From Gudongella sp051744365 (GTDB lineage: Bacteria > Bacillota > Clostridia > Tissierellales > Tissierellaceae), in assembly GCA_051744365.1 (NCBI GenBank), contig JBNJCX010000001.1:1-64000 (forward strand): a stretch of DNA of 64,000 nt, given 5' to 3'. The stretch's first letter is position 1. The number at the start of each line of letters is the position of its first letter. The notes under the pieces were generated by a model, which made no database searches, was not told the origin of the DNA, and was given only the letters and a program-made list of their open reading frames with translations. Position numbers and translations under genes: made by a program. This document shows, in pieces, positions 1-8,365 of this stretch.

Positions 1-23
1 AAAAAAAGCACCCTATAGGCGCT
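1..23 (-). terminator. Rho-independent terminator after the NlpC/P60 gene
   Basis: On the minus strand a short GC-rich stem (AGCGCC / GGTGCT, one G-U pair, TATA loop) runs straight into seven T residues. It begins just past the stop codon of the NlpC/P60 gene, as expected for an intrinsic terminator. Confidence 0.75.
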
Positions 24-36
24 TTGTGTGCTATTG

Positions 37-1077
37 TTAATTCACTATTCTTCTCCCGGTTACATATCTCTGGCTGTAGTATGTGGAATTTATACTGTCA
101 ATTTTGACCTGTCTCTTACCCGAGGAAGCATGAATCATATTTCCATCTCCTATGTAAAGACCTACATGGGAGATTCCTCTTCCAGTTGTGTTGAAGAAAA
201 CTAGATCCCCAGGCTTAAGCTGTGATCTTTCAACCTTGACCCCTGCAGTACCCTGTACATATGAAACCCTTGGGAGTGTTATTCCCAGCTGGTTTTTGAA
301 TAATGCATATGTGAAGCCTGAACAGTCATAGGCATTCGGTCCCGCTGCCGCATATACATAGGGTTTTCCTATTTCTCTGTGTGCAGCCTCAAGCAATCTC
401 CCTATAACCTCTCCTGATCCTATTTCAGCAGCCCTTGAAGCCTGCTCCATGGTCCTGAAAAGAGTTATTGCTGTTTCTTCAACAAAGTAGCTGTTCATTT
501 CATTATCAATAATTTCAAACTGACCGCTATGATAACCCTTTATACCTACAGCTCCACCTTGAACCAGAACCATAGTGTTTTCTCCATTCTTAAGTACCCT
601 TGTTATATTTGCCATTCCATGAGAAATGTTTTCAATGACCTTTCTCTTTGTACTGTCCAAATTTACATATCCTATATGGAAGCCTTCAGCAGTGATAAAG
701 TATCCAAAAGCATCGTCATAGCTCGCCATGACCATCTCTTCACCAGGCAGTATTTCCCTTACTACCTCTGAATTGTTATTTGCTTCCCTGAACATCTTCG
801 TTGTTTCATTAACTGTGTACCTGTCTGTGCTTCTTGTGGTTCTAATCAATGCATCCCTTGGGATGCTGTGATATGTACCATCCTTTAAAACCTGGTATGA
901 ATCGCTTCCTTCCTTTGCAACCTCAACCTGTTCTTCTTTTTGAAATGTAATCTCTGCTGTCTGATCATTCATCAGGGCAAAATTCTTTACGAATATCCCT
1001 GTGTCCTTGAATGCAACGCCCATAAGCATACAAAGAGCTATAATCTTGAATGCCAGTTTGTGTTTTCCATTGTGCAA
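37..1077 (-). CDS. NlpC/P60 family cell-wall endopeptidase with SH3-like region
   Basis: Secreted or membrane-anchored peptidoglycan hydrolase of the C40 family, predicted to cut D-glutamyl-diamino acid bonds in stem peptides. About 346 aa: an N-terminal hydrophobic segment (roughly residues 10-30) serves as signal or anchor, the middle (about 85-150) resembles a bacterial SH3 domain, and the last 110 residues are the catalytic domain. The expected triad is visible: Cys in DCSGF near residue 252, His in SHVGLY near 304 and His in IHASS near 316. The start is placed at TTG 1077 because an AAGGGAG site lies 8 nt upstream; a GTG at 1086 would overlap that site. The gene has its own promoter and terminator, so it is probably monocistronic. 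Family assignment is firm; the exact substrate is inferred. Confidence 0.9.
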   Translation of the reverse strand: MHNGKHKLAFKIIALCMLMGVAFKDTGIFVKNFALMNDQTAEITFQKEEQVEVAKEGSDSYQVLKDGTYHSIPRDALIRTTRSTDRYTVNETTKMFREANNNSEVVREILPGEEMVMASYDDAFGYFITAEGFHIGYVNLDSTKRKVIENISHGMANITRVLKNGENTMVLVQGGAVGIKGYHSGQFEIIDNEMNSYFVEETAITLFRTMEQASRAAEIGSGEVIGRLLEAAHREIGKPYVYAAAGPNAYDCSGFTYALFKNQLGITLPRVSYVQGTAGVKVERSQLKPGDLVFFNTTGRGISHVGLYIGDGNMIHASSGKRQVKIDSINSTYYSQRYVTGRRIVN

Positions 1078-1117
1078 TACGAACACTCCCTTGTCTTTCG
1101 ATTAGCCTCATAAAGGT

Positions 1118-1146
1118 ATTATAATATACAGAAGTTGTTATTACAA
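1118..1146 (-). promoter_or_regulatory. SigA-type promoter of the NlpC/P60 gene
   Basis: Minus-strand -35 TTGTAA (1141-1146) and -10 TATAAT (1118-1123) are separated by exactly 17 nt, and the -10 lies about 40 nt upstream of the TTG start. Near-consensus vegetative promoter. Confidence 0.7.
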
Positions 1147-1242
1147 TGAAATATTTACAAAACGGTTACAAAATTTTATTCCACATCCAGTATATGTTGT
1201 TATTCCGTTGTTCTTGACTTTTATTTCAATTCTATTACAAAG

Positions 1243-1272
1243 AAAACTCCCGGGCAGTCACCCGGGAGTTTT
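1243..1272 (-). terminator. Rho-independent terminator of RNase P RNA
   Basis: A 13-bp perfect stem (AAAACTCCCGGGT paired with its complement) with a small loop lies just past the 3' end of rnpB, followed by CTTTG on the minus strand. The stem is very stable but the U-tract is weak. The remaining bases between here and the NlpC gene hold only that gene's promoter. Confidence 0.7.
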
Positions 1273-1277
1273 CATGT

Positions 1278-1610
1278 GAGAGTAAGTCTGTAAGCCGTGT
1301 TCTGTTTATATGGCCATCTATCTAGGCCTGCTGTTGCCAACAGGCTCATGCGACCTACCTTTGGAGCGGCAGCGAGCAGCCACCTTTTTGTGCTCCTTTT
1401 TGGTCTTGCTCCGGATGGGGTTTACAGAGCCGTCTAGTCACCTAGACGCTGGTGAGCTCTTACCTCGCCTTTCCATCCTTACCATTTCTGGCGGTCTATT
1501 TCTGTTGCACTATCCTTAGGGTTGCCCCCACTGGACGTTATCCAGCATCCTGCCCTACGGAGCACGGACTTTCCTCATGTCTAAGACATGCGACCATACA
1601 ACTTACTCTC
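1278..1610 (-). ncRNA. rnpB: RNase P RNA component
   Basis: Catalytic RNA of ribonuclease P, which matures tRNA 5' ends. On the minus strand the conserved P4 block GAGGAAAGUCCGUGCUC lies near the 5' end and its partner ACAGAACACGGCUUACAGA near the 3' end. Both are diagnostic, and the outer ends (GAGAGTAAGT / ACTTACTCTC) pair as helix P1. Length of about 333 nt is normal. Ends are estimated from P1 and the flanking promoter and terminator. Confidence 0.95.
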
Positions 1611-1613
1611 TTT

Positions 1614-1641
1614 ATAGTATATCATAGATAAGCCAATGCAA
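1614..1641 (-). promoter_or_regulatory. Probable rnpB promoter
   Basis: Minus-strand -35 TTGCAT (1636-1641), 16-nt spacer and -10 TACTAT (1614-1619), ending a few bases before the RNA 5' end. An overlapping TATACT (1616-1621) is an alternative -10. Confidence 0.5.
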
Positions 1642-1658
1642 AAAGGCCTGCTGAAACT

Positions 1659-2372
1659 TTATTCCTCCTTGAAGTATAAAATTCTACCGCAGTTCTCGCA
1701 AGTGGTTACAGAAGTTCCAGCCTTGGTTTTTTCAATTATGTTTTCTGATATATGCATATGGCAGCCACTGCATACATTGTCTTTGATTATAGCCATTCCC
1801 GTCTTCTTTCTGTTCTGGATTCCGTTATATTTTTCCAGGAGTTTTTTATCCAAGGTACCTGTCAGCACTTTCAAAGTTTCCTCTTCCCTATTTATACTCT
1901 CCTTCAACTGGGATACGAGATTATTTACAAAATCAATCCTAGCCTTCAGCTTTTCTTCGGTATCTTTAAGTTTTTCAGTAATAACCGAAATGTCTTCGTC
2001 TATACCTTCACAGTCTTCCATTAAACTGAGAATATCGTCCTCAAGAGAGTCAATTGCTTTCTTATGATACTCCTTTTCCTTATCCAAATGTTCAAGCTGC
2101 TTCAGATCCTTAACCGATCCGTTATAAAGTGTTTTTTCAGCAATGCTTAACTTGTCCTTGTGAACCTCGATCTCTCTCTCAAGTTTTCTAATATTTGATT
2201 TCTTCTCTGTATTTTCCAATTTGAGACTATGCAGTTTGAGATTTCCAGATCTATACATCTTTTCCAGTTCAAACAGATCTTTATTATCTTCCAGCTGATT
2301 CAATTTTTCATTATACTCCTGAAGATGCCTGTGGTGTTGTTCAATTTCCCAAAGCTTGTCAAGGTCTGACAT
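1659..2372 (-). CDS. Coiled-coil protein with C-terminal C4 zinc ribbon
   Basis: About 237 aa. Residues 1 to about 190 are strongly charged, heptad-like helix rich in Glu, Lys and Leu (long coiled coil). The last 45 residues hold two CxxC pairs, CSGC and CENC, forming a C4 zinc ribbon. This is the architecture of the widespread zinc-ribbon family (CdsZ/HP0958-like) usually found beside Nif3-like genes; a nucleic-acid-binding role is inferred from family members, not from this sequence. Start chosen at ATG 2372 because GGGAGGGG lies 5 nt upstream; the ATG at 2387 precedes that site. It follows the Nif3-like gene by 15 nt and is the last gene of the dgt-dnaG-sigA-trmK-nif3 transcription unit. 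Confidence 0.85.
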   Translation of the reverse strand: MSDLDKLWEIEQHHRHLQEYNEKLNQLEDNKDLFELEKMYRSGNLKLHSLKLENTEKKSNIRKLEREIEVHKDKLSIAEKTLYNGSVKDLKQLEHLDKEKEYHKKAIDSLEDDILSLMEDCEGIDEDISVITEKLKDTEEKLKARIDFVNNLVSQLKESINREEETLKVLTGTLDKKLLEKYNGIQNRKKTGMAIIKDNVCSGCHMHISENIIEKTKAGTSVTTCENCGRILYFKEE

Positions 2373-2387
2373 CCATACCCCTCCCAT

Positions 2388-3488
2388 CTAGTAGGCTCTA
2401 TGGTGGAACGATCTATCCTCATGAACAATAATTTTAAGATTGCCTTCCGTGTATTCATCAAGCTTTTCTTTTATTAAAGGTAGAATTATTTTCTCCGTAC
2501 CGTAATGGGTTCCGTCAATCAAGGCCATTCCCTGCTCAAAGGCATATTGTATATCGTGATATTTTATATCCCCCGTAATATATACCTGGGCATTTTCCCT
2601 GGCAGCATCTCCTATGAAATCAGAGCCGCCACCTGCACAAACTGCTATTCTGGTTATATTTCCTTCAATATTACCATATACTCTAATATCCTGGAGTCCA
2701 AAAATTGCCTTGGAATATTCTGCCAGCTCCTGTAGTGTACACTCCTCTACATCCCCTACTCTCCCATATCCGAATACCTTCGCTTTATTTAACAGGGGGT
2801 AAATGTCAAAGGCAATCTCTTCATAAGGATGTCTGTCTTTAACCGTCCGAAGAGTCCTTTCCAGATTATTCTTTTCCACTATTGTTTCCATCTTCGCCTC
2901 AGGTACACTTTCAAGCTCTCCTCTTGATCCCAGAAATGGATCTGAGCCCTCCTCCGGCCTGAATCTTCCCGTTCCTTCAGCCGAAAAACTGCAATCACTG
3001 TAATTACCCAGATGACCCGCTTCAGCTTCTGAGAAAGCTTCCAGAATATCCTGCTGATGTGTTTGTGGAACGTACACAACAAGCTTTACCAGTTCACTTC
3101 TTGCGGATTCACGGAGAAGTCTAGTATTGTTCATCTCGAATAATCTCGCCAGCTCATCATTTATACCTCCAGAAGCAACATCGAGATTGGTGTGTGCATT
3201 GTAGATCACTATATCGTTTTTTATAATCTTTTTGATTAAGGCTCCCCTGTAGTTATCCATAATCAAATTATCCAGGGGACTGAAAAGAAACGGATGATGG
3301 CTGATAATCATATCGCAGCTGTTTTCTATTGCCTTGTCAACCACTTCTTCAGTCACATCCAGTGCTACAACTATCCCTTCAATGATTTGATCGGGATCTC
3401 CAATCTGGAGACCAGTTCTATCCCATGAATCTACCAGCTCTGTCGGTGCCCAGCTTTCAAATCTCCTAATAATTTCCCAGGCTTTCAA
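2388..3488 (-). CDS. Nif3-like dinuclear metal center protein (YqfO family)
   Basis: Member of the Nif3/DUF34 family, which forms toroidal hexamers with a two-metal site; the cellular reaction is unsettled, with GTP cyclohydrolase-like activity and metal-insertase roles proposed for relatives. At 366 aa it is the long Firmicutes form, with a PII-like insert (about 130-230) between two metal-binding halves. The N-terminal half carries the ISHHPFLF histidine pair (about residue 64) and NAHTNLD (about 98), and the C-terminal half carries GTHYGTE (near 325), all expected metal ligands. The ATG overlaps the trmK stop by 4 nt, so translation is probably coupled. Family certain, function not. Confidence 0.92.
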   Translation of the reverse strand: MKAWEIIRRFESWAPTELVDSWDRTGLQIGDPDQIIEGIVVALDVTEEVVDKAIENSCDMIISHHPFLFSPLDNLIMDNYRGALIKKIIKNDIVIYNAHTNLDVASGGINDELARLFEMNNTRLLRESARSELVKLVVYVPQTHQQDILEAFSEAEAGHLGNYSDCSFSAEGTGRFRPEEGSDPFLGSRGELESVPEAKMETIVEKNNLERTLRTVKDRHPYEEIAFDIYPLLNKAKVFGYGRVGDVEECTLQELAEYSKAIFGLQDIRVYGNIEGNITRIAVCAGGGSDFIGDAARENAQVYITGDIKYHDIQYAFEQGMALIDGTHYGTEKIILPLIKEKLDEYTEGNLKIIVHEDRSFHHRAY

Positions 3489-4171
3489 TTTGACAATACC
3501 TCCCTGTAATCCTTTACTATTTTCTGCAGTTCTTCAAGACGAATTTGACTCTTTTCCCCTCCGCTGTGCTTCAATGTCTCTATTACTTTTTCATTCATTC
3601 TGATCCTTGAATCCAGAAGCTCCTTTAATAGTGGATTCTTTTTTTTAATCATAACGGGACTTATTTCATAATCCAGCTCTTTTCTAAATTTCTGGAGTCC
3701 TGTCTTTGCAATAATTATCTCATAATACTTATCCCCTTCTCTGACCAGCTCCTCATCAACTATCCTGAATCCGTTGTGGAGAAGGTATTTTCTAAGCTCT
3801 GCAGAGCCTACCATAGGTTGAAGGATAAGTGTATTGGTACTTTTTGCTATGTTTATCGACTTATTAATGATATCCGCAATCAAGAGACCTCCCATTCCAG
3901 CAATTATGACAGTATCGGTTTCAAAGGGTCGGATTGGCTCCAGACCATCTCCCAGTCTTGTCTTAATGGTTACCTCCAAATTTTCATCCCTTATATAGTC
4001 CACAGTCTTCTGCAGGGACTCCTTGCTTATATCGGTTGCAATTACCAGTTTGCTCTTGCCTGAATCAATAAGGTGTTTAGGGACATATCCATGATCCGTC
4101 CCTATGTCTGCCACTATTGAGTTTTGCTGTACAAGGTCTGTAATTTTCTCTAGTCTTGGTGATAGTTTCAT
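3485..4171 (-). CDS. trmK: tRNA (adenine(22)-N1)-methyltransferase
   Basis: SAM-dependent enzyme that makes m1A at position 22 of tRNA in Gram-positive bacteria. The 228 aa match the usual length. The SAM motif VADIGTDHGYVP (about residues 19-30) and IIAGMGGLLI (about 89-98) mark the Rossmann methyltransferase core, and the C-terminal third is a charged helical extension typical of the family. It lies between sigA and the Nif3-like gene, the same order as yqfN-yqfO in Bacillus subtilis. A strong hairpin separates it from the sigA stop, so expression may be adjusted relative to sigA. Confidence 0.92.
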   Translation of the reverse strand: MKLSPRLEKITDLVQQNSIVADIGTDHGYVPKHLIDSGKSKLVIATDISKESLQKTVDYIRDENLEVTIKTRLGDGLEPIRPFETDTVIIAGMGGLLIADIINKSINIAKSTNTLILQPMVGSAELRKYLLHNGFRIVDEELVREGDKYYEIIIAKTGLQKFRKELDYEISPVMIKKKNPLLKELLDSRIRMNEKVIETLKHSGGEKSQIRLEELQKIVKDYREVLSN

Positions 4172-4190
4172 AGAAATCTCCTTTGCAATG

Positions 4191-4219
4191 GAATAAGATT
4201 CGCAAAGCGAATCTTATTC
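4191..4219 (-). repeat. Perfect 13-bp hairpin spanning the sigA stop codon, no U-tract
   Basis: GAATAAGATTCGC, a 3-nt loop and GCGAATCTTATTC form a perfect 13-bp inverted repeat. The sigA TAA stop (4214-4216) lies inside the upstream arm. No T-run follows on either strand, so it does not look like a standard terminator. A role in mRNA processing, 3'-end protection or partial attenuation is inference. Confidence 0.8.
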
Positions 4220-5389
4220 AAGAAAGTCTTTCAGTTTTTTACTTCTGCTTGGGTGACGTAATTTCCTGAGGGCTTTAGCTTCAATTTGTCTGATTCTCTC
4301 ACGGGTAACCTCAAATTCCTTTCCAACTTCCTCAAGAGTTCTTGCCCTTCCATCATCAAGTCCAAATCTTAATTTAAGAACCTTCTGCTCCCTTGGAGTA
4401 AGACTGTCAAGCACATCTATCAATTGCTCTCTAAGCATTGTAAATGTAGCAGCATCAGCAGGAGCAAGTACATCATCATCTGGAATAAAATCACCTAGGT
4501 GACTGTCCTCCTCTTCACCGATTGGCGTTTCAAGTGATACGGGTTCCTGAGCTATCTTCATAATTTCTCTTACCCTTTCAACATCCAGGTTCATTTCCTC
4601 ACCAATTTCCTCAGGGGAAGGATCCCTGCCAAGTTCCTGAACAAGCTGCCTCTGCACTCTAACAAGCTTGTTTATTGTTTCAACCATATGAACAGGAATT
4701 CTAATGGTTCTAGCCTGGTCTGCTATGGCTCTTGTAATAGCCTGTCTTATCCACCAGGTCGCGTATGTGCTGAATTTAAATCCTTTTCTGTATTCGAATT
4801 TCTCAACTGCCTTCATTAGGCCAAGGTTCCCTTCCTGAATAAGGTCAAGGAAAAGCATACCTCTGCCTACATACCTTTTTGCAATGCTTACTACAAGCCT
4901 CAGGTTGGCTTCTGCCAGCTTCTTCTTAGCCAGCTCATCCCCATCCTCCATTCTCATGGCAAGGTCTATCTCCTCCCCACCAGTGAGTAGAGGAATCTTG
5001 CCGATTTCCTTAAGATACATTCTCACAGGGTCATCTACGTTAATACCCTTGGGTACAGTTAAGTCTTCCTTGACATCATCGTCATCATCATCGCTATCCA
5101 ACTTTTTATCGACAACCTTGTTAATGTCTTCGCCACTGTCCGTATCCTCGTCATCATCATCAGCCAGCGGGATTTCCTCATCCTTTTCCCCCATGATATC
5201 AATGTCACTATCTTCAATCCTCTGATAAATTTCATCAATTTCATCCGGATCAAGATCAACTGCTTCCAATGTATCCATTATTTCTTTATATGTGAGCAAG
5301 CCATTTTTCTTGCCTTTATTGAGCAGCTTATTTTCAGCAAGCTGCTTGTTTGTGAAATTTTTTTCAGGGTTCTTAATTGTATCGTTCAA
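4214..5389 (-). CDS. rpoD: RNA polymerase primary sigma factor RpoD/SigA
   Basis: Housekeeping sigma factor, 391 aa. Region 1.2 (DPVRMYLKEIGKIPLL, about residue 120), region 2 (DLIQEGNLGLMKAVEKF and YATWWIRQAITRAI, about 180-225), region 3 and region 4.2 (VTRERIRQIEAKALRKLR, about 360) are all intact. Between an N-terminal region 1.1-like domain and region 1.2 lies a highly acidic, low-complexity stretch with long runs of Asp (about 75-110). It starts at TTG 5389, with an AGGA-type site upstream and no nearby in-frame ATG. It follows dnaG by 12 nt in the classic dnaG-sigA macromolecular-synthesis arrangement; the third classic member, rpsU, lies about 19 kb away here. Confidence 0.98.
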   Translation of the reverse strand: MNDTIKNPEKNFTNKQLAENKLLNKGKKNGLLTYKEIMDTLEAVDLDPDEIDEIYQRIEDSDIDIMGEKDEEIPLADDDDEDTDSGEDINKVVDKKLDSDDDDDDVKEDLTVPKGINVDDPVRMYLKEIGKIPLLTGGEEIDLAMRMEDGDELAKKKLAEANLRLVVSIAKRYVGRGMLFLDLIQEGNLGLMKAVEKFEYRKGFKFSTYATWWIRQAITRAIADQARTIRIPVHMVETINKLVRVQRQLVQELGRDPSPEEIGEEMNLDVERVREIMKIAQEPVSLETPIGEEEDSHLGDFIPDDDVLAPADAATFTMLREQLIDVLDSLTPREQKVLKLRFGLDDGRARTLEEVGKEFEVTRERIRQIEAKALRKLRHPSRSKKLKDFLE

Positions 5390-5401
5390 TTTATTTCCTC
5401 C

Positions 5402-7180
5402 CTACTTAACTAATGAATTAATTTTCTTGTTCAAATCATTTATGCTGCTCAGCAATTTAAGAAATTCTTCCTGGTTTTCTTCATTCTTTTCCAGATTCTC
5501 CATTTCCCTTAAAATGGTATTTTTGTCCCTAACCAGCTTTTTCAGTCTTATGGTTCCTATTAGGTCATCAATTACCCGTTCCCAGTTTGAAGCCTGGAAT
5601 CTGGGTTCGTTGTTTAAAATTTCATTGAATTTCTCGCTGCTGCCATCATCCTCTGACAACTCTTCTCGAAGAGCTTCCTTATTAATGTTATCTGCCCTGC
5701 CATAGGTGTCCGATATGATTTTATAGCAAAATCTGCAATCCATGTCCTGGAAATCCTCAAATCCAATTCTACTTGAGATTCTTTCGTAGTATTCTCTGGC
5801 AATCAGCATAAATCCTATTAAATCCATCTCAGCTTTCAAGTGCCCAGGTGGAAGAGATGCAACTACAGGTTCGATTTTATTTGTTTCCCTGAAGCTTCTT
5901 CGACTTCTATCACTGCCGCGGACCTCTCTTTGAATGGCTTCTCTGGATACTCCTGTTTCTTCAGATATTTTATCTATATAAACATCCTGTCCCACTGGTG
6001 AGTTCATAGTCTTGATTATCTTTGCAACTTCTTTAGTAAATCCTATTTTCCCTTCGGGTTCTTTGATATTGTAGTCCTCTTTTAATATATATACCTTGAA
6101 ATCAACATAATTTAACGCAGTCTCAATCTTTTTTTGAAAAACTGCCTTCCCATGCTCCCTTATAAAGTCATCAGGATCATATCCTTCAGGAAGCAGTACC
6201 ACCTTTGGCTCAATATCAATACTCCTCAGGACATCAATGGCTCTAAGTGTTGCCTTTACTCCAGCCTTGTCGCTGTCGTAGCATATAAATATCTCTTCGC
6301 CATAACGCTTCAGAAGCTTGCCCTGGTTCTTTGTAAGGGCAGTTCCAAGGCTTGCCACTGAAAATTCGATTCCACTGGAATACAATGATATTACATCCAT
6401 ATAGCCTTCAACCAGCAGTATCCTTTTCCTGTCCGAATTCCTTGCAACCAGGTTCAATCCATATAAGTGGTAGCCTTTGTTGAAAATCATTGTGTCAGGC
6501 GAATTCAAATACTTGGGGAGATTGTTGTCAAGAACTCTACCACCAAATCCTACAACTCTTCCTCTTGTATCAATAATAGGAAAAATTATCCTATTTCTGA
6601 ATTTATCAAAATAACCGGATTTATCTTTTCTTTGCCCTGCAAGCCCGGCTTTTATCATTGATTTCTCATTATATCCCTTTTCCAGAAGATGCTTAATCAA
6701 ACCATCCCAGCTATCAGTGGCATAGCCCAGTCCAAATTTCCTGGCTAGTTCCCCAGTTATCCCTCTGGCAGAAAGATACTCCTTTGACAGTCTTACCTCA
6801 GTAAGATTTTTATGAAAATACCTTGCAGCATCCATGTTCATCTGATAAAGTTCTTTTTTTTCTTCACTTTCATCCTTGTTTAGAGAATCTTCCCAGGGAA
6901 TACCGTATTTTTCCGCAAGAAATTTCAATGCATCAACAAAATCAAGATTTTCTCTTTTCATGATGAATTTTATTCCATCGCCACCCTCACCACATCCAAA
7001 GCAGTGGAAAATCTGCTTTGACTCTGAAACAGTAAAAGACGGTGTTTTCTCACTATGAAACGGACACAATCCAACATAGTTTGATCCCGACTTTTTAAGA
7101 TGAACATATTCTCCAACAAGTTCAACTATATCCATCTGGTCCTTTATTTTCTCAAGGACATCATCGTTTGCATATGTCAT
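5402..7180 (-). CDS. dnaG: DNA primase
   Basis: Makes RNA primers for lagging-strand synthesis. At 592 aa it shows the N-terminal CHC2 zinc finger (CPFHSEKTPSFTV and CFGCGEGGD, about residues 40-65), the TOPRIM catalytic core (LLVEGYMDVISL about 256, CYDSDKAGVKA about 300) and a C-terminal helicase-binding region. Located upstream of sigA and downstream of dgt in one minus-strand unit. Length and motifs are normal and nothing is unusual. Confidence 0.98.
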   Translation of the reverse strand: MTYANDDVLEKIKDQMDIVELVGEYVHLKKSGSNYVGLCPFHSEKTPSFTVSESKQIFHCFGCGEGGDGIKFIMKRENLDFVDALKFLAEKYGIPWEDSLNKDESEEKKELYQMNMDAARYFHKNLTEVRLSKEYLSARGITGELARKFGLGYATDSWDGLIKHLLEKGYNEKSMIKAGLAGQRKDKSGYFDKFRNRIIFPIIDTRGRVVGFGGRVLDNNLPKYLNSPDTMIFNKGYHLYGLNLVARNSDRKRILLVEGYMDVISLYSSGIEFSVASLGTALTKNQGKLLKRYGEEIFICYDSDKAGVKATLRAIDVLRSIDIEPKVVLLPEGYDPDDFIREHGKAVFQKKIETALNYVDFKVYILKEDYNIKEPEGKIGFTKEVAKIIKTMNSPVGQDVYIDKISEETGVSREAIQREVRGSDRSRRSFRETNKIEPVVASLPPGHLKAEMDLIGFMLIAREYYERISSRIGFEDFQDMDCRFCYKIISDTYGRADNINKEALREELSEDDGSSEKFNEILNNEPRFQASNWERVIDDLIGTIRLKKLVRDKNTILREMENLEKNEENQEEFLKLLSSINDLNKKINSLVK

Positions 7181-7226
7181 ATATCACCACTTGCCTTACC
7201 TTATTATTCTATGATTGCACAACAAT

Positions 7227-8243
7227 TCAATATATTCCCCAGGGTTTAGGTACAAATATATCCATATAAAGTTTGACTATATATCTATCAGTCATTCCAG
7301 CTATATAATCGCAGATTATATCTTCTTTTTCAGCATCTATACCTTTGTATATACCCAGATGCTCTGAAGGAAGTCTGTCGAAATTTTTCTGATAGTATTC
7401 GAACAGAACCTCAATGATGTATTCTGCCTTATCATCCTCTTTCTTGGCTTCCTTATTCAGATACACATTGTCAAACATAAACTGCCTCAGTTTATTGGTC
7501 TTTTCTCCAACCGATGCACTCATGGACAATCGTTCTTCCCCAATACTGTTTTCTATCAGATCAACAATCATAGTATTTATTCTTTTACCATGGGTATCAC
7601 CAAGAATTACAATGCAATCTTTTGGTAGATCACTTTCTTCTATTACTCCTGCCCTTATTGCATCATCTATATCATGATTTATATATGCAATTCTGTCTGC
7701 AAATTTTATTAGTTGACCTTCCAGGGTATTGGAAATATTATCCCCAGAATGATTAATTATACCCTCCAACACTTCGTATGTCAAATTCAAACCCTGCCTC
7801 TTCTCGTGTCCTTCCAGCAATTCAACAACCCTCACACTTTGCTCATTATGCTTGAACCCACGTGGATTTACAATGCTGAGGACCTTCTCCCCTGTATGAC
7901 CAAATGGAGTGTGTCCCAGATCATGTGCAAGGGCTATTGCCTCAACCAGATCTTCATTCAGTCTGAGAGCTCTTGCCAATGTCCTGGCCAGTTGTGAGAC
8001 CTCCAGGGTATGAGTCAGCCTTGTCCTAAAATGGTCTCCTTCAGGAGCAATAAAAACCTGGGTCTTGTGCTTGAGTCGCCGGAATGCCTTTGAGTGGATA
8101 ATCCTATCCCTATCCCTCTGAAATTCTGTTCTTATCTTACACTTCTCTTCGTAGGCCTTTCTTCCTTTGGTATTTATACTGAGACAGGCATAAGAAGAAA
8201 GCATCTGAAGTTCTCTCTGTTCAGTTTGCTCACGGATATTCAT
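7227..8243 (-). CDS. dgt: dGTPase-like HD-domain deoxynucleotide triphosphohydrolase
   Basis: HD-superfamily enzyme that hydrolyses dGTP (possibly other dNTPs) to the nucleoside and tripolyphosphate, limiting dNTP pools. About 338 aa. The SKAFRRLKHKTQVF motif (about residue 51), the histidine in RTRLTHTLEVSQLAR, and ALAHDLGHTPFGHTGE (HD pair, about 105-120) are diagnostic. Two adjacent ATGs are possible; ATG 8243 is preferred because AGGAGG is 6 nt upstream, against 3 nt for 8246. It heads the dgt-dnaG-sigA unit, just after the ppsR terminator. Confidence 0.93.
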   Translation of the reverse strand: MNIREQTEQRELQMLSSYACLSINTKGRKAYEEKCKIRTEFQRDRDRIIHSKAFRRLKHKTQVFIAPEGDHFRTRLTHTLEVSQLARTLARALRLNEDLVEAIALAHDLGHTPFGHTGEKVLSIVNPRGFKHNEQSVRVVELLEGHEKRQGLNLTYEVLEGIINHSGDNISNTLEGQLIKFADRIAYINHDIDDAIRAGVIEESDLPKDCIVILGDTHGKRINTMIVDLIENSIGEERLSMSASVGEKTNKLRQFMFDNVYLNKEAKKEDDKAEYIIEVLFEYYQKNFDRLPSEHLGIYKGIDAEKEDIICDYIAGMTDRYIVKLYMDIFVPKPWGIY

Positions 8244-8308
8244 CATCCACCTCCTTATTCCTATATATATATATTCAACATAGATTCATTAAATCCTTCT
8301 TTTTTCAC

Positions 8309-8338
8309 AAAAAAGAAGCGCTCGTAGGAACGCTTTCT
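8309..8338 (-). terminator. Rho-independent terminator after ppsR
   Basis: On the minus strand AGAAAGCG and CGCTTCT form an imperfect stem, followed by six T residues. It separates the glyQS-ccpN-ppsR operon from dgt. The roughly 70 nt between it and dgt are AT-rich (an AT-alternating run plus the dgt ribosome-binding site) with no clear promoter match. Confidence 0.75.
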
Positions 8339-8365
8339 ACAACTATCAAATACACTGAAAACATG

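Noticed and set aside
1310..1519. Plus-strand 69-aa open frame
   Set aside because: It lies antisense to RNase P RNA, has no RBS and no protein-like pattern.
4884..5225. Serine-rich plus-strand open frame opposite sigA
   Set aside because: It is the antisense reading of the Asp-codon repeats (GAT/GAC) of SigA; there is no RBS and no independent coding signal.
5292..5705. Plus-strand 137-aa hydrophobic open frame
   Set aside because: Antisense of the sigA 5' end and dnaG 3' end; Phe/Ser-rich composition mirrors Lys/Glu-rich sequence on the coding strand.
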